Shown one piece after another: positions 27,717-36,835 of a stretch of DNA of 64,000 nt. Position numbers and translations under genes: made by a program. Location: the NCBI GenBank assembly GCA_003326205.1, contig LWTK01000049.1, forward strand, positions 13,819-77,818, written 5' to 3'. Source of the DNA: Nostoc sp. ATCC 43529 (GTDB taxonomy: Bacteria; Cyanobacteriota; Cyanobacteriia; Cyanobacteriales; Nostocaceae). The first letter of the stretch is position 1, and each line of letters starts with the position of its first letter. The notes under the pieces are model-generated. The model did no database searches. It was given only the letters and a program-made list of their open reading frames with translations, and was not told the DNA's origin.

Positions 27717-28934
27717 TTATGTGGTTTTTTCTAGCGGGGGAAGTAGGGATTTATCGACGTAAGTTAGGATTTTTGCGGCTCGATTTTCCCAAGAAAATTG
27801 TTTGACAAATTCGATGCTATCTGGATATCCTTCTATTTTTCGGGGATGAGTTTCTAAGACTCGCTTCAAACTTTCAGCGAATTTGTTGGGGTTATCTGGT
27901 TCGCACCAAGCAGCTATGGCTTGGGTATTTTGAAACTCAGTTAATGATGGAATTTCTGTGGCAACGATGGGAGTTCCAGAGGCGAAATAGTCAAACAATT
28001 TTAAGGGAGATGTGAAAGTTGCGGCTTTTCCTGAACAATGGGGATGAGCTAAAACATCGGCGGCTTGTAACAAAGATGCTAATTCATTGTGCAAGATATA
28101 GCCCAAAAATTTAATGTTGTGAACCTGCTTTTCTTGAATTAATTGCTGATAATGTTCTACTTCTGTTGGCTTACCACCTGCACAGACAAATTGCACATTT
28201 GGCATTTCTTGAGCTACATCAATTAGCACATCAATACCTTTAAATTGCTGTATAGCTCCTGCATAAACTACCAATTTTTGGCTTTCATTTTGCAAAAGTT
28301 TTTGACGCCATTCTGCTGCTTTTTCTGGTTGTCTTTCCATAAACAAGCGATTAAAACCGTTATGCAGCCTAATCACTTTTTCTGGCGGCATACCATTTTT
28401 AATCATGGTTTCGCGGATGGTTTCTACAACTGTGACGGCAATTTGTAACAGCGGATTGTTTACTATTTCTGGATCAAATGGTTTTTCTTCGTGATGGTGA
28501 TGTTCGTAAATGGCGGGAATGCCATTTTTAATGGCAGCTTTGACAAAATTCCAGTTGCGGCTGTGGACAAGTTTGGTAGTCGGAAGTATATGAAACGGTA
28601 AATAATATTTGCAGGCAATGGTGTTAGAATCTGTGAATTTGCTGGGGAAATGGTCAATTGGCCAAGGCATCGGCAAGGGGGCAACTTTTAATTTGTCATG
28701 GAGGTTGTAATACTTAATAAGTTCTGTTGGTGTTTTTTTAGGTTGAAAAGGACGCGCCAGATTAACTAGATTTTTGGGATTTGTTTTTTTGTCGAAGTAT
28801 ACCAAAACTGTAGAGTAACCCAAGTTAGCAGCAGCATTAGCAGCGTTTGTAGATTGCACTAAATGAGCCTCTGGCTGGGGCAATTCATCACCAATGAAGT
28901 AAATATAATGTTTTTTGTTATTAGTGTTTTTCAT
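27717..28934 (-). CDS. Glycosyltransferase, GT4-like
   Basis: A 405-residue GT-B enzyme if started at the ATG at 28934, four bases after the stop of the ABC exporter gene; the longer frame would need a TTG inside that gene. Visible parts are the N-terminal ELPQPEAHLVQSTNAANAAANLGY, then VVYAGAIQQFKGIDVLIDVA and VCAGGKP. FTSPLKLFDYFASGTPIVAT is the donor-binding end. The usual Ex7E is replaced by a SPLKLFDY variant seen in several GT4 subgroups. A short CGCAGAGGCGCAGAGG repeat separates it from the GT10-like gene. Confidence 0.82.
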   Translation of the reverse strand: MKNTNNKKHYIYFIGDELPQPEAHLVQSTNAANAAANLGYSTVLVYFDKKTNPKNLVNLARPFQPKKTPTELIKYYNLHDKLKVAPLPMPWPIDHFPSKFTDSNTIACKYYLPFHILPTTKLVHSRNWNFVKAAIKNGIPAIYEHHHHEEKPFDPEIVNNPLLQIAVTVVETIRETMIKNGMPPEKVIRLHNGFNRLFMERQPEKAAEWRQKLLQNESQKLVVYAGAIQQFKGIDVLIDVAQEMPNVQFVCAGGKPTEVEHYQQLIQEKQVHNIKFLGYILHNELASLLQAADVLAHPHCSGKAATFTSPLKLFDYFASGTPIVATEIPSLTEFQNTQAIAAWCEPDNPNKFAESLKRVLETHPRKIEGYPDSIEFVKQFSWENRAAKILTYVDKSLLPPLEKTT

Positions 28935-28938
28935 AATT

Positions 28939-31188
28939 TTAGGCGTTAATGCTATCCTCAAATTTTTCTAAGTTGTTAATTAGATATATGGCAGATTCAT
29001 AACTTTCAGAAAGGAATTGAATTTGTTCTTCGAGGCTGTAAATCAAATTATCAGATAGAGAGCGGAGAGAGCTAAGAATAAGATTTAGAGAAGTCCTAAA
29101 TTCAGCCGAAATTTGATTAAAATTTTGATAATGGCTACTGATAACATTCTGGTTTTGATCGGAAATTGAAAGAATTTGCCCACTAATTTGCGAGTTAATA
29201 ACATCATCAAAAATATCAATAGTATTGAGAATTCTCCAAGCTGATTTGTAAGAGTCTTCAATTAATTCTTGCCGTTCTTGGGCATCATCTACTAAATCAT
29301 CAAGTAATAAACGCAAAAATCCAATCATCGAGTTTAATTGTGTCCGAATTTCGTGAGAGATGCGGAGCAAGCTTTGATTTTGTTTGGTAACAGTTTCAGG
29401 ACGTTCGGCAAATTGCATTGAATAGAGGCGTGAGTAATAACCACCTTTTTGTAAAAGTTGTTCGTGGGTTCCCACTTCTACTACTCGTCCTTGATCTAAT
29501 ACGGCAATTTGATCGGCTTTTTGGACTGTGGAAAGGCGGTGAGCAATTACTAATGTGGTACGATCGCGGCTGAGTTCATCGAGTGCAGCTTGAACTAAAC
29601 GTTCGGAAACCGTGTCTAAAGCGCTGGTGGCTTCATCTAGAATCAAAATTTCGGGATTTTGGACTAATGCACGGGCGATGGCTAATCTTTGCCTTTGTCC
29701 GCCAGATAACATCACACCGCGATCGCCAATTAAGGTGTCAAATCCCTGGGGCAATTTGCTAATAAACTCATAAGCATTCGCCCGCTTGGTGGCTGTAATA
29801 ATTTCATCATCGGTAGCCTCAAGGCACCCATAGGCGATATTATTCTTTACCGAATCATTAAAAAGAAACGTATCTTGACTGACAATTCCCATCCGCCTAC
29901 GCAGGGATACCACATCAAATTGCCGTAAATCGATGCCGTCAATAGTAATAGCACCAGCGATGGGATCGTAAAATCTTGGCAAAAGATCTGCTACCGTCGA
30001 TTTTCCAGCACCAGAACCGCCTACCAATGCTAAAGTCGTGCCACGCGGTAAATATAAATTTACATCTTTGAGAACTAACTTTTCATGACCGGGGTAAGCA
30101 AAGCACAAAGAATTAAAAGATACTCCCTCTTGTAATTTTGTGTAGGCAAGCTTACCGTTGCCCATGAATGGCTTATCATCCAAACTTAAAAATTCATTTG
30201 CCACATCCACGCTAGCGGCGGTGCTAGCAAAGTTACTGCGAATTGTATTAAGTTGAGAAAGTAATGGCAAAACTCGCAGCAACACTAATAAATATGTCAA
30301 AAGTACGGTAGAAAGCGAAGAAACTTGATTCGCAAAAAAAGTTTTACTCAAAATTACAATCATCAGCAAAGCTGTAATCCCCATCACCTCGCCTATGGGT
30401 GTGATTGCTTCGGAATTAACCTGAGATTGGAAATCTGCTTTTTCGCGATCGCGGATTAATTTTTTAATCCGTTGAAATTCTTTCTCTTCATTTCCTGTGG
30501 CTTTAACTAACCGAATGCCGTTCAATGTCTCCAGCACAGAAATTGAATATGCTTTCGACATCTCACTGAGCATTTTGCCGAAAATTTTAGAACGGGAAAT
30601 AGTATACTGATTAACTAACGTCACTAATGACAACAAAAGTGTAGCGGCAATAGTCAATTGCCAAGAAATAGACAGCAATAAACCAACAAAAACTAAAATA
30701 GTAATTCCCAAAATCACTATTTTGACTGTACTACCTACAGCACTGGCAGCACGTCCAATTTCTCCACCCAGGCGGTTAATTAAATCACCAACCTTAGTTT
30801 TGGCATAATAATCTATATCAATTTCTAGTAATAGTTTTAATCCTGCTTCTCGCATATCGGCTGTCAGCTTGCGAGTTAGAGAACTCGACGCCAACGCACT
30901 AGCATAAGTAGCTAAATTTTTTAAAATAATTGTGAATATAATTGCCCCAGCCATTATCCCTATCCGATAATTTTCTGGAGCATTATCAAAGGGAGATATC
31001 ATTTTGCTGAGGATGGGAGGCGCAGTAGTTAAATCTACTTCTTGTCCGACAATTTTTAAAACCACCGGCACAATTAAAGCTGTGCTAATACCATTAAATA
31101 AAGCTCCAGAAAATCCTAACAATATTGTCAGCAGAATCAAACCTGGATAGGGTTTTGCGAATCTTAGTAGTAGTTTTCTGGTAGACAT
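28939..31188 (-). CDS. ABC exporter (MsbA/HepA type) with tandem C-terminal DHp-like segments
   Basis: A 749-residue protein. Residues ~1-330 form the six-helix permease. The ATPase follows with Walker A GGSGAGKS (390-397), signature LSGGQ (494-498), Walker B ILILDEA (D518, E519) and H550. A usual exporter would end near 595. Here ~155 residues follow, containing ISHEIRTQLNSMIGFLRLLL, an H-box-like stretch of a histidine kinase DHp domain with H612. A second, weaker copy, ISAEFRTSLNLILSSLRSL, has Ala695 in place of the His. No kinase ATPase domain follows. It probably exports a lipid-linked glycan made by the surrounding glycosyltransferases; the tail may dimerise or accept phosphate (inference). 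Confidence 0.88.
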   Translation of the reverse strand: MSTRKLLLRFAKPYPGLILLTILLGFSGALFNGISTALIVPVVLKIVGQEVDLTTAPPILSKMISPFDNAPENYRIGIMAGAIIFTIILKNLATYASALASSSLTRKLTADMREAGLKLLLEIDIDYYAKTKVGDLINRLGGEIGRAASAVGSTVKIVILGITILVFVGLLLSISWQLTIAATLLLSLVTLVNQYTISRSKIFGKMLSEMSKAYSISVLETLNGIRLVKATGNEEKEFQRIKKLIRDREKADFQSQVNSEAITPIGEVMGITALLMIVILSKTFFANQVSSLSTVLLTYLLVLLRVLPLLSQLNTIRSNFASTAASVDVANEFLSLDDKPFMGNGKLAYTKLQEGVSFNSLCFAYPGHEKLVLKDVNLYLPRGTTLALVGGSGAGKSTVADLLPRFYDPIAGAITIDGIDLRQFDVVSLRRRMGIVSQDTFLFNDSVKNNIAYGCLEATDDEIITATKRANAYEFISKLPQGFDTLIGDRGVMLSGGQRQRLAIARALVQNPEILILDEATSALDTVSERLVQAALDELSRDRTTLVIAHRLSTVQKADQIAVLDQGRVVEVGTHEQLLQKGGYYSRLYSMQFAERPETVTKQNQSLLRISHEIRTQLNSMIGFLRLLLDDLVDDAQERQELIEDSYKSAWRILNTIDIFDDVINSQISGQILSISDQNQNVISSHYQNFNQISAEFRTSLNLILSSLRSLSDNLIYSLEEQIQFLSESYESAIYLINNLEKFEDSINA

Positions 31189-31210
31189 GGGATATTTTAA
31201 TTAATATGAT

Positions 31211-32374
31211 TCACAACTGGGCAATTACTGATTTAAGTGTAGAAGCCATAGCCTCTATGCTATAGTGTTCGACACATCTTTGTCTTGCCTTAATACCTTG
31301 CTGGTTTGCTGATTTTAAATTGTGAAAAATAAATTGAATTTTTTCAGCAAGTTGTTCGGGACAAGCAGGCTCAACTAAATAACCAGTATCAGCTACAATT
31401 TCAGGAATATCTCCAACACGGGTTGATAATACAGGTTTAGCCATTGCCATTCCATCTGTCAACTTCAAAGGAAATTGAGCGCGAGTTTCTGGGGTATCTC
31501 GTTGGGGAACAACTACAATGTGAGCAGCTGCTACTAAATCAGGCATAACATCAGCTGGATACTTTGGTAATTTGATAATCCAACGTCCCCATTGTTGTTG
31601 AAGTTGGCGATCGTAATCATCATAAGGACTACCACCCACAATTACCAATCTCAAGTCTGGCTGATTAATTTTATCAAGGGCTGTGAGAATATCTTCTAAC
31701 CCTTTATAAGGTCTTGGCGCACCAGGAAACATTAAAATTCGATATTCAGATAAACCATAACGGCTTCTACTTGATTCAGCATCATATTGAGCCGGATCGA
31801 ATAAAGAAGTATCTTTGCCATTGGGAACAAATGCACCGCCAAATCGCTGCTGCAAAAATTTAGTATGCACTGTCACAGCATCAGCCTGATTTATCAAACC
31901 TTCCATCCATTTCACATACAAAGGATGATGAGGATTTCTGAGTGCGCCATCTGGTTTTAACAAGTCTCTCAGTAATTGTTTGGGTTCAGGATGATAACGC
32001 CAATTATCGCCACCGTGCCAACTCATTTCCCAATCATCTATATCTAGAATTAAGGGTTTTTTGCTGAATATTTTCTTGAGTATGGCAACTCCAAAACTGG
32101 CTACTTGCGGTTTGATAGCATAAATTATATCTCCATTAATTTTGGGTAAAAATTCGTGAATTTGTCCAAAAAAATCTGGAAAGTTTTTACCTGGAAAATT
32201 GTAAACTTTTAAATCTGTCGGCAAATTTCGATATAAATTATTTCCAAATAAAAACCCCATAATTTCAACTTCATATCCTAAAGTTATTAGGGCTGTTGCT
32301 ATCAAGTATGCACGTAAAATAGCTGCACTTGATAAGTCTGAAACCAACAGGGATATCTTTGAAAATTTTTTCAC
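31211..32374 (-). CDS. Glycosyltransferase, GT4-like
   Basis: A 387-residue GT-B enzyme with a GTG start at 32374; no better ATG lies nearby. The N-terminus ISLLVSDLSSAAILRAYLIATAL is the acceptor-side domain. Donor-side signs are MFPGAPRPYKGLEDILTAL, LVIVGGSPYDDYDRQL and FPLKLTDGMAMAKPVLSTRVG, followed by the EIVADTGYLV turn. As in the 27717 gene, the PLKLxDxMAMxKP form replaces the common Ex7E. It ends 22 bp before the ABC exporter gene and is part of the same operon. Confidence 0.82.
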   Translation of the reverse strand: MKKFSKISLLVSDLSSAAILRAYLIATALITLGYEVEIMGFLFGNNLYRNLPTDLKVYNFPGKNFPDFFGQIHEFLPKINGDIIYAIKPQVASFGVAILKKIFSKKPLILDIDDWEMSWHGGDNWRYHPEPKQLLRDLLKPDGALRNPHHPLYVKWMEGLINQADAVTVHTKFLQQRFGGAFVPNGKDTSLFDPAQYDAESSRSRYGLSEYRILMFPGAPRPYKGLEDILTALDKINQPDLRLVIVGGSPYDDYDRQLQQQWGRWIIKLPKYPADVMPDLVAAAHIVVVPQRDTPETRAQFPLKLTDGMAMAKPVLSTRVGDIPEIVADTGYLVEPACPEQLAEKIQFIFHNLKSANQQGIKARQRCVEHYSIEAMASTLKSVIAQL

Positions 32375-32445
32375 TATTTTTCTAATAACTTTTATAAAGA
32401 AGAATTCAGAACTCAGGAGTCAGAATTCTGTATTCTGACTCCTTT

Positions 32446-33288
32446 TTATTTAGTGCGCCAAGGATTTGTAACTTGATTCGGTAAAAATACTTTAGCCAAT
32501 CTATCAAAAATCCTTGTGTATAACGAACGGGTAATATTTTTGGCATACTGGGGTCGATAAGGATAGGTACAATGAAGGACTTTAATTTCATCCTCAACAT
32601 TATAAGCATCCTGCCATTTACTGAGATAATTATAGGTAGGCGGTAGTATTTTCATATGAGGGCGGACAGATGCGATCGCGGAAGCAAAAGCCCCTTGATC
32701 TTTTAAAAGCAATTTATCTTGATTATTTTTGACAATTTCAAAATAATATTGAAATTTATCAAAAAATACCTTGTTGATTTCTGCTTTCCGAAAAGCTATA
32801 AAACCGCCATTATATTGCACGCTATCTGCTTGTAAGGGTAAGCCTACAGATTGCAGAATTGGCAAGACATGGGGCAAAAGTTCTTCTTGTTTTCCACGCA
32901 ATAAATTTGTTGCTTTAGCAATCGAAGGTTGCACATCTTCAGTTAACAAAAAATCATATTCATCCATATACTCAAATACGTCGTTGATATCCGAAAGCAA
33001 ACAAATATCTGAGTCTAGATAAATAGTTCTATCAAATTCGGAAGCAGCATAGAGAGCCAGTTTTGCTTGTCTTGATGCTAAAACAGTATTTTCATTCGTA
33101 GGAACAGGCTTTAAAATTACATTTTTGAAAGCCTTAAGCAACGGATACAAAACTGGTGGAACTCGGTCAATTAAAATAATTATTGGTTCCTGATGAAACT
33201 TTCTAACCGCAGCTAAGAAATGAATACAATCTTGAAAAGGATAAAGTCCAGTTAAAATTGTAATAAATCCTCTAGTTTCTGTTGGCAT
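32446..33288 (-). CDS. Putative GT-A glycosyltransferase (GT8-like), first gene of the operon
   Basis: A 280-residue protein. FITILTGLYPFQDCIHFLAAVRK is the GT-A start, and RTIYLDSDICLL holds the DxD motif (DSD). YNGGFIAFRKAEI and LLKDQGAFASAI follow as in GT8-type enzymes, and HCTYPYRPQ near the C-terminus is a possible third metal-site His. No signal peptide is seen. It is the first gene of the minus-strand run 33288-23770, so the operon promoter should lie in the 400-bp gap upstream. A 71-bp repeat-containing gap separates it from the next GT4 gene. Confidence 0.75.
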   Translation of the reverse strand: MPTETRGFITILTGLYPFQDCIHFLAAVRKFHQEPIIILIDRVPPVLYPLLKAFKNVILKPVPTNENTVLASRQAKLALYAASEFDRTIYLDSDICLLSDINDVFEYMDEYDFLLTEDVQPSIAKATNLLRGKQEELLPHVLPILQSVGLPLQADSVQYNGGFIAFRKAEINKVFFDKFQYYFEIVKNNQDKLLLKDQGAFASAIASVRPHMKILPPTYNYLSKWQDAYNVEDEIKVLHCTYPYRPQYAKNITRSLYTRIFDRLAKVFLPNQVTNPWRTK

Positions 33289-33694
33289 AATTTCAATAAA
33301 TAAGATTATTACTTGTTGTTCATTTTCTAGATAAAGTGTCAGGAAAATTTACTCTAAATTTCGTTATAAGTAAATACGACAGGATACAGATTGGTAAAAT
33401 ATAAACTGGAAAATTTATTAATCTTAACAACCAAAAATAATCAATTAAATCTAGCTTTGTATTTGTAGATTTTCCCAGAGAAATTTTACTGATTAATTCA
33501 TCGTAAGTTGACTTTATTTAAGTATAATTACCGTAAAAGTACGGTTGTATATTATCATAGTTAAAATTGCATTAGAGCCATAGTGAATCAAGTATAAATA
33601 CTTGATATGGCTCCTACAGGTAGCATTATTACTTACTTAAATGTAGGATTGCTACTCAATACTAAACATTTATGTTGTAAGGGAGACAGAGGTA
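33289..33694. promoter_or_regulatory. Divergent promoter region between the glycan operon and gloB
   Basis: No gene is supported in this 406-bp gap, which must drive both flanking genes in opposite directions. It is AT-rich, and a hairpin lies at 33575-33613. GGGAGACAGAGG directly before the ATG at 33695 offers a ribosome site for the hydrolase gene. No NtcA-type GTA-N8-TAC site with a clear -10 was found by eye. Confidence 0.5.
33575..33613. promoter_or_regulatory. Bulged hairpin upstream of gloB
   Basis: GAGCCATA (33575-33582) pairs with TATGGCTC (33606-33613), and TCAAGTAT pairs with ATACTTGA inside it, leaving a GTGAA bulge on one side. It lies about 80 bp before the hydrolase start, so it could be in the 5' leader or be a terminator or repeat element. 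Confidence 0.45.
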
Positions 33695-34468
33695 ATGCAA
33701 GTAATCCGTCTGGAAGCACTCTCAGACAACTATATATTTTTGTTACACGACCCCAAACAAAACATCGCTGCTGTTGTCGATCCAGCGGAGGCTCAACCAG
33801 TATTAAAGAAACTGGCAGAGTTGAAAGCGGAGTTAGTAGCAATTTTCAATACACACCACCATAACGATCACGTCGGTGGTAACAAGCGGTTAATGGAACA
33901 ATTCCCGCAATTGATAGTTTATGGGGGAGCCGAAGATCGTGGTAGAATTCCCGGACAGCAAGTGTTTTTGCAAGAAGGCGATCGCGTGCAGTTTGCAGAC
34001 CGCATAGCTGAAGTAATCTTCGTTCCCGGACATACCCGCGCTCACATCGTTTACTACTTTCCCCCCGAAAAACCTGGTGAGACGGGCGAATTATTTTGTG
34101 GCGATACCTTATTTTCTGGAGGTTGCGGTAAGTTATTTGAAGGAACGCCAACACAAATGGTAGATTCTTTAAGCAAAATTCGCTCGTTGCCTGATAATAC
34201 ACGCGTCTGGTGCGCCCACGAATACACCTTAAAAAATCTGAAATTTGCTTTAAATCTCGATGGCGACAACACAGACTTACAAAAGTACTTCGAGCAAGTC
34301 CAAGCTTATCGGAATCGAGGAGAAGCCACCATACCCTCACTCCTGGGAGTTGAGAAGCGCACCAATCCCTTTTTACGTTGGGATAACCCATCATTACAAT
34401 CAGCTGTTAACAGGAACGATGCAGTCCAAACCTTTGCACGTATCCGGGAAATGAGAAATAACTTTTAG
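33695..34468 (+). CDS. gloB: Hydroxyacylglutathione hydrolase (glyoxalase II)
   Basis: A 257-residue metallo-beta-lactamase-fold hydrolase. It converts S-D-lactoylglutathione to D-lactate and glutathione in methylglyoxal detoxification. The metal-binding [10 protein letters not shown] is at ~54-63. [13 protein letters not shown] supplies the next His, [18 protein letters not shown] the bridging Asp, and [16 protein letters not shown] a further metal-ligand His followed by likely glutathione-binding residues. The length is normal for GloB. GGGAGACAGAGG upstream is a good ribosome site. It is on the plus strand, divergent from the glycan operon. Confidence 0.93.
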   Translation: MQVIRLEALSDNYIFLLHDPKQNIAAVVDPAEAQPVLKKLAELKAELVAIFNTHHHNDHVGGNKRLMEQFPQLIVYGGAEDRGRIPGQQVFLQEGDRVQFADRIAEVIFVPGHTRAHIVYYFPPEKPGETGELFCGDTLFSGGCGKLFEGTPTQMVDSLSKIRSLPDNTRVWCAHEYTLKNLKFALNLDGDNTDLQKYFEQVQAYRNRGEATIPSLLGVEKRTNPFLRWDNPSLQSAVNRNDAVQTFARIREMRNNF

Positions 34469-34470
34469 TT

Positions 34471-34572
34471 ATTGGGGACTGGGGACTCGGTATTGGGTAT
34501 TAGTTACTCAGACAATATTCCTAAATATTTATTTTCCTAGCCCCCAGTCCCCAGTCCCTAATCCCCAATCCC
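34471..34572. repeat. Inverted GGGGACT/AGTCCCC repeat arms after gloB
   Basis: GGGGACTGGGGACTCGG with ATTGGG (34474-34497) is mirrored by CCCCCAGTCCCCAGTCCC with CCCAAT (34541-34569). The arms could form a strong stem of about 20 bp in the gloB 3' region. This is a dispersed repeat type in this window (compare 59521-59570) and may act as a terminator. Confidence 0.65.
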
Positions 34573-34713
34573 TTCAACTTTCTCGCGCGAATAGTTGCGA
34601 TCGCCCCCTGCGTTTCGCTAGGATCTGTAAGCTTTAGGGTATTGGCAAAGCCGCTCTTAATACAGCACGGCGAAAGCCAAATTAATCATATCTTACAGGA
34701 AAAACAAAAAACG

Positions 34714-35172
34714 ATGGCGAAACGCGTGCAGTTAGTTTTAAATCAGGATATTAGCAAGCTGGGAAAATCTGGCGACTTAGTGGAAGTAGCTCCTGGCTAC
34801 GCTCGTAATTATCTGATTCCTCAGAAATTGGCTACCCATGCCACTCCTGGTATTCTCAAGCAAGTAGAACGCCGTCGCGAACAAGAACGTCAACGGCAAT
34901 TAGAACTCAAGCAACAAGCTGATGAACAAAAAGCAGCTATAGAAAAAGTTACCAACTTAACAATTGCCAAGCAAGTTGGTGAAAACGAAGCTATTTTCGG
35001 TACAGTTACCGCCCAAGATGTTGCAGATGCAATTAAAGCAGCCACCGGTCAAGAAGTAGATCGTCGCGGCATTACCATTCCCGATATTAACCACCTTGGT
35101 AATTATCAAGCTGAAATCAAGCTGTTCTCAGAAGTAACAGCGCAAATTGATATTCAAGTCGTGGCTAGCTAA
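34714..35172 (+). CDS. rplI: Ribosomal protein L9
   Basis: A 152-residue large-subunit protein binding 23S rRNA. The N-terminal domain [32 protein letters not shown] is diagnostic, with the conserved GYARNYLIP turn. A long connecting helix rich in Glu, Arg and Gln follows (about 45-75), then the C-terminal domain ending in the IDIQVVAS strand. The ATG at 34714 was chosen because the protein family starts with M-[AK]-x-x-VQLV. A longer frame from 34642 begins with TTG and adds unrelated residues. dnaB follows on the same strand, as is common in bacteria. Confidence 0.95.
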   Translation: MAKRVQLVLNQDISKLGKSGDLVEVAPGYARNYLIPQKLATHATPGILKQVERRREQERQRQLELKQQADEQKAAIEKVTNLTIAKQVGENEAIFGTVTAQDVADAIKAATGQEVDRRGITIPDINHLGNYQAEIKLFSEVTAQIDIQVVAS

Positions 35173-35229
35173 ATTAGGCGGGGGGATGAGGAGATGGGGA
35201 GAATAACTCCCAACACCTAAATCTTGTAC

Positions 35230-35249
35230 AGACGCGATTAATCGCGTCT
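35230..35249. repeat. 20-nt perfect palindrome AGACGCGATT/AATCGCGTCT
   Basis: A perfect palindrome lies between rplI and dnaB. A close variant (AGACGCTATT/AATAGCGTCT) is at 55326-55345, and a half-copy near 56251. It is a small dispersed element often preceded by GTA and followed by CTAC. Confidence 0.75.
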
Positions 35250-35296
35250 CTACTCCTAAATCTCAACTAGCAAAATTTCAACACTAAAATCGTTTT

Positions 35297-36676
35297 ATGG
35301 CTGAAGAACTGAGTTTTCAAGGGATAGGTAGCGAGCGCTTACCACCCCAAAATATTGAGGCGGAAGAAGCGATTTTGGGTGGTATTTTGCTAGATCCAGA
35401 AGCGATTAGTCGAGTTAGCGATCGCCTTGTTGCTGAAGCATTTTATATTAGCGCTCACAAAGATATTTATCAAGCAGCAGTTAGGCTCCACGCACAAGGC
35501 AAACCCACAGACTTACTGTCAGTTACAAGTTGGCTAACTGACCACGATCTACTAACTCGCATTGGTGGTAGAAATAAATTAGCAACTTTGGTAGACCGCA
35601 CAGTTTCAGCTGTGAACATTGACGCCTTAGCAGGGTTGGTGATGGAGAAATACCTGCGGCGACAATTAATTAAAGCTGGCAATGAAATTGTGCATCTCGG
35701 TTACGAAACAGAAACAGAATTACCAATTGTTTTAGACCAAGCAGAACAGAAAGTTTTTAGTATTACTCAAGAACGTCCGCAATCAGGTTTAGTTCATATT
35801 GCTGATACTTTAATTAATAATTTCCAGGATATTGAAGAGAGAAATCAAGGCGTTGCTTTACCTGGAATTCCTTGCGGATTTTACGATTTAGACGCCTTAA
35901 CCAGCGGCTTTCAGCGTTCTGATTTGATTATTGTTGCTGCTAGGCCTGCAATGGGAAAGACAAGCTTTTCGATGAATATTGCACAATATATTGCCAATTA
36001 CGAAATTAGTATCAAAGGTGATAATAATATTGACCAGCGAAAAAAACTACCAGTTGCTGTTTTTAGTTTGGAAATGTCTAAGGAACAGCTAACACAACGT
36101 CTATTAGCTAGCGAAGCACAAATTGAAAGTGCTTATCTACGGACTGGACGCCTTAGCCAAACACAATGGGAACCTTTAAGCCGTGCTATTGGTACCCTTT
36201 CTGAGATGGCAATTTATATTGACGATACGCCGAATATTACTGTTACACAAATGCGTAGTCAAGCAAGGCGGCTGCAAGCAGAACAAGGAATATTGGGTTT
36301 AATTGTAATAGATTACTTGCAATTAATGGAAGGTGCAGGTGATAATCGCGTACAAGAATTATCAAAAATTACGCGTCAACTTAAAGGTTTAGCGCGTGAA
36401 TTATCTGTACCAGTTATTGCTTTATCTCAGTTAAGTCGAGGTGTGGAATCTCGTACTAATAAACGTCCAATGTTGTCAGATTTACGCGAAAGTGGAAGTA
36501 TTGAACAAGACGCAGATTTAGTAATAATGCTTTATAGGGATGAATACTACTCTCCAGATACTCCCGATCGCGGCATTGCAGAAGTGATAATAGCTAAACA
36601 CCGCAACGGGCCTACAGGTACCGTAAAACTTTTATTCAACCCACAATTTACCAAGTTTCAAAATTTAAAAATTTGA
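35297..36676 (+). CDS. dnaB: Replicative DNA helicase DnaB, intein-free
   Basis: A 459-residue hexameric 5'-3' replication-fork helicase. The N-terminal primase-interacting domain (~10-115) begins LPPQNIEAEEAILGGILLD. The RecA-like motor has Walker A ARPAMGKTSF (~213-222), LEMSKEQLTQRLL, Walker B LIVIDYLQLM and ALSQLSRGVESR, with the arginine finger region near IMLYRDEYY. The length equals that of ordinary DnaB, so none of the inteins known in some cyanobacterial DnaB proteins is present. It follows rplI with a 124-bp gap containing a palindrome. Confidence 0.96.
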   Translation: MAEELSFQGIGSERLPPQNIEAEEAILGGILLDPEAISRVSDRLVAEAFYISAHKDIYQAAVRLHAQGKPTDLLSVTSWLTDHDLLTRIGGRNKLATLVDRTVSAVNIDALAGLVMEKYLRRQLIKAGNEIVHLGYETETELPIVLDQAEQKVFSITQERPQSGLVHIADTLINNFQDIEERNQGVALPGIPCGFYDLDALTSGFQRSDLIIVAARPAMGKTSFSMNIAQYIANYEISIKGDNNIDQRKKLPVAVFSLEMSKEQLTQRLLASEAQIESAYLRTGRLSQTQWEPLSRAIGTLSEMAIYIDDTPNITVTQMRSQARRLQAEQGILGLIVIDYLQLMEGAGDNRVQELSKITRQLKGLARELSVPVIALSQLSRGVESRTNKRPMLSDLRESGSIEQDADLVIMLYRDEYYSPDTPDRGIAEVIIAKHRNGPTGTVKLLFNPQFTKFQNLKI

Positions 36677-36830
36677 ATTGGGCATTGGGCATTGGGCATT
36701 GGACAGGGAAAAGGTTAAAGGGAAAAGGGAAAAGGAATAAATTTAATCTTTCCCCTTTTCCCCGGTTGGTGAGCTTGTCGAACCATACCCCTTTCCCTTT
36801 CCCCCTTGTCCTCTTCCATGCCCCATACCC
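36676..36830. repeat. TTGGGCA heptamers and GGGAAAA hairpin between convergent dnaB and FKBP genes
   Basis: Three TTGGGCA units (36679-36700) are followed by AAAGGGAAAAGGGAAAAGG and its near-complement CTTTCCCCTTTTCCCC (36748-36763), then more CCCTTTCCC units. The stem could end transcription from both sides. Confidence 0.65.
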
Positions 36831-36835
36831 AATTC

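Noticed and set aside
33846-34394. Minus-strand 182-codon frame opposite gloB
   Set aside because: It lies fully inside the well-supported gloB gene and has no recognisable motif.
35297-36676. Intein in DnaB
   Set aside because: The protein is 459 residues long and the motifs are normally spaced, leaving no room for an intein.
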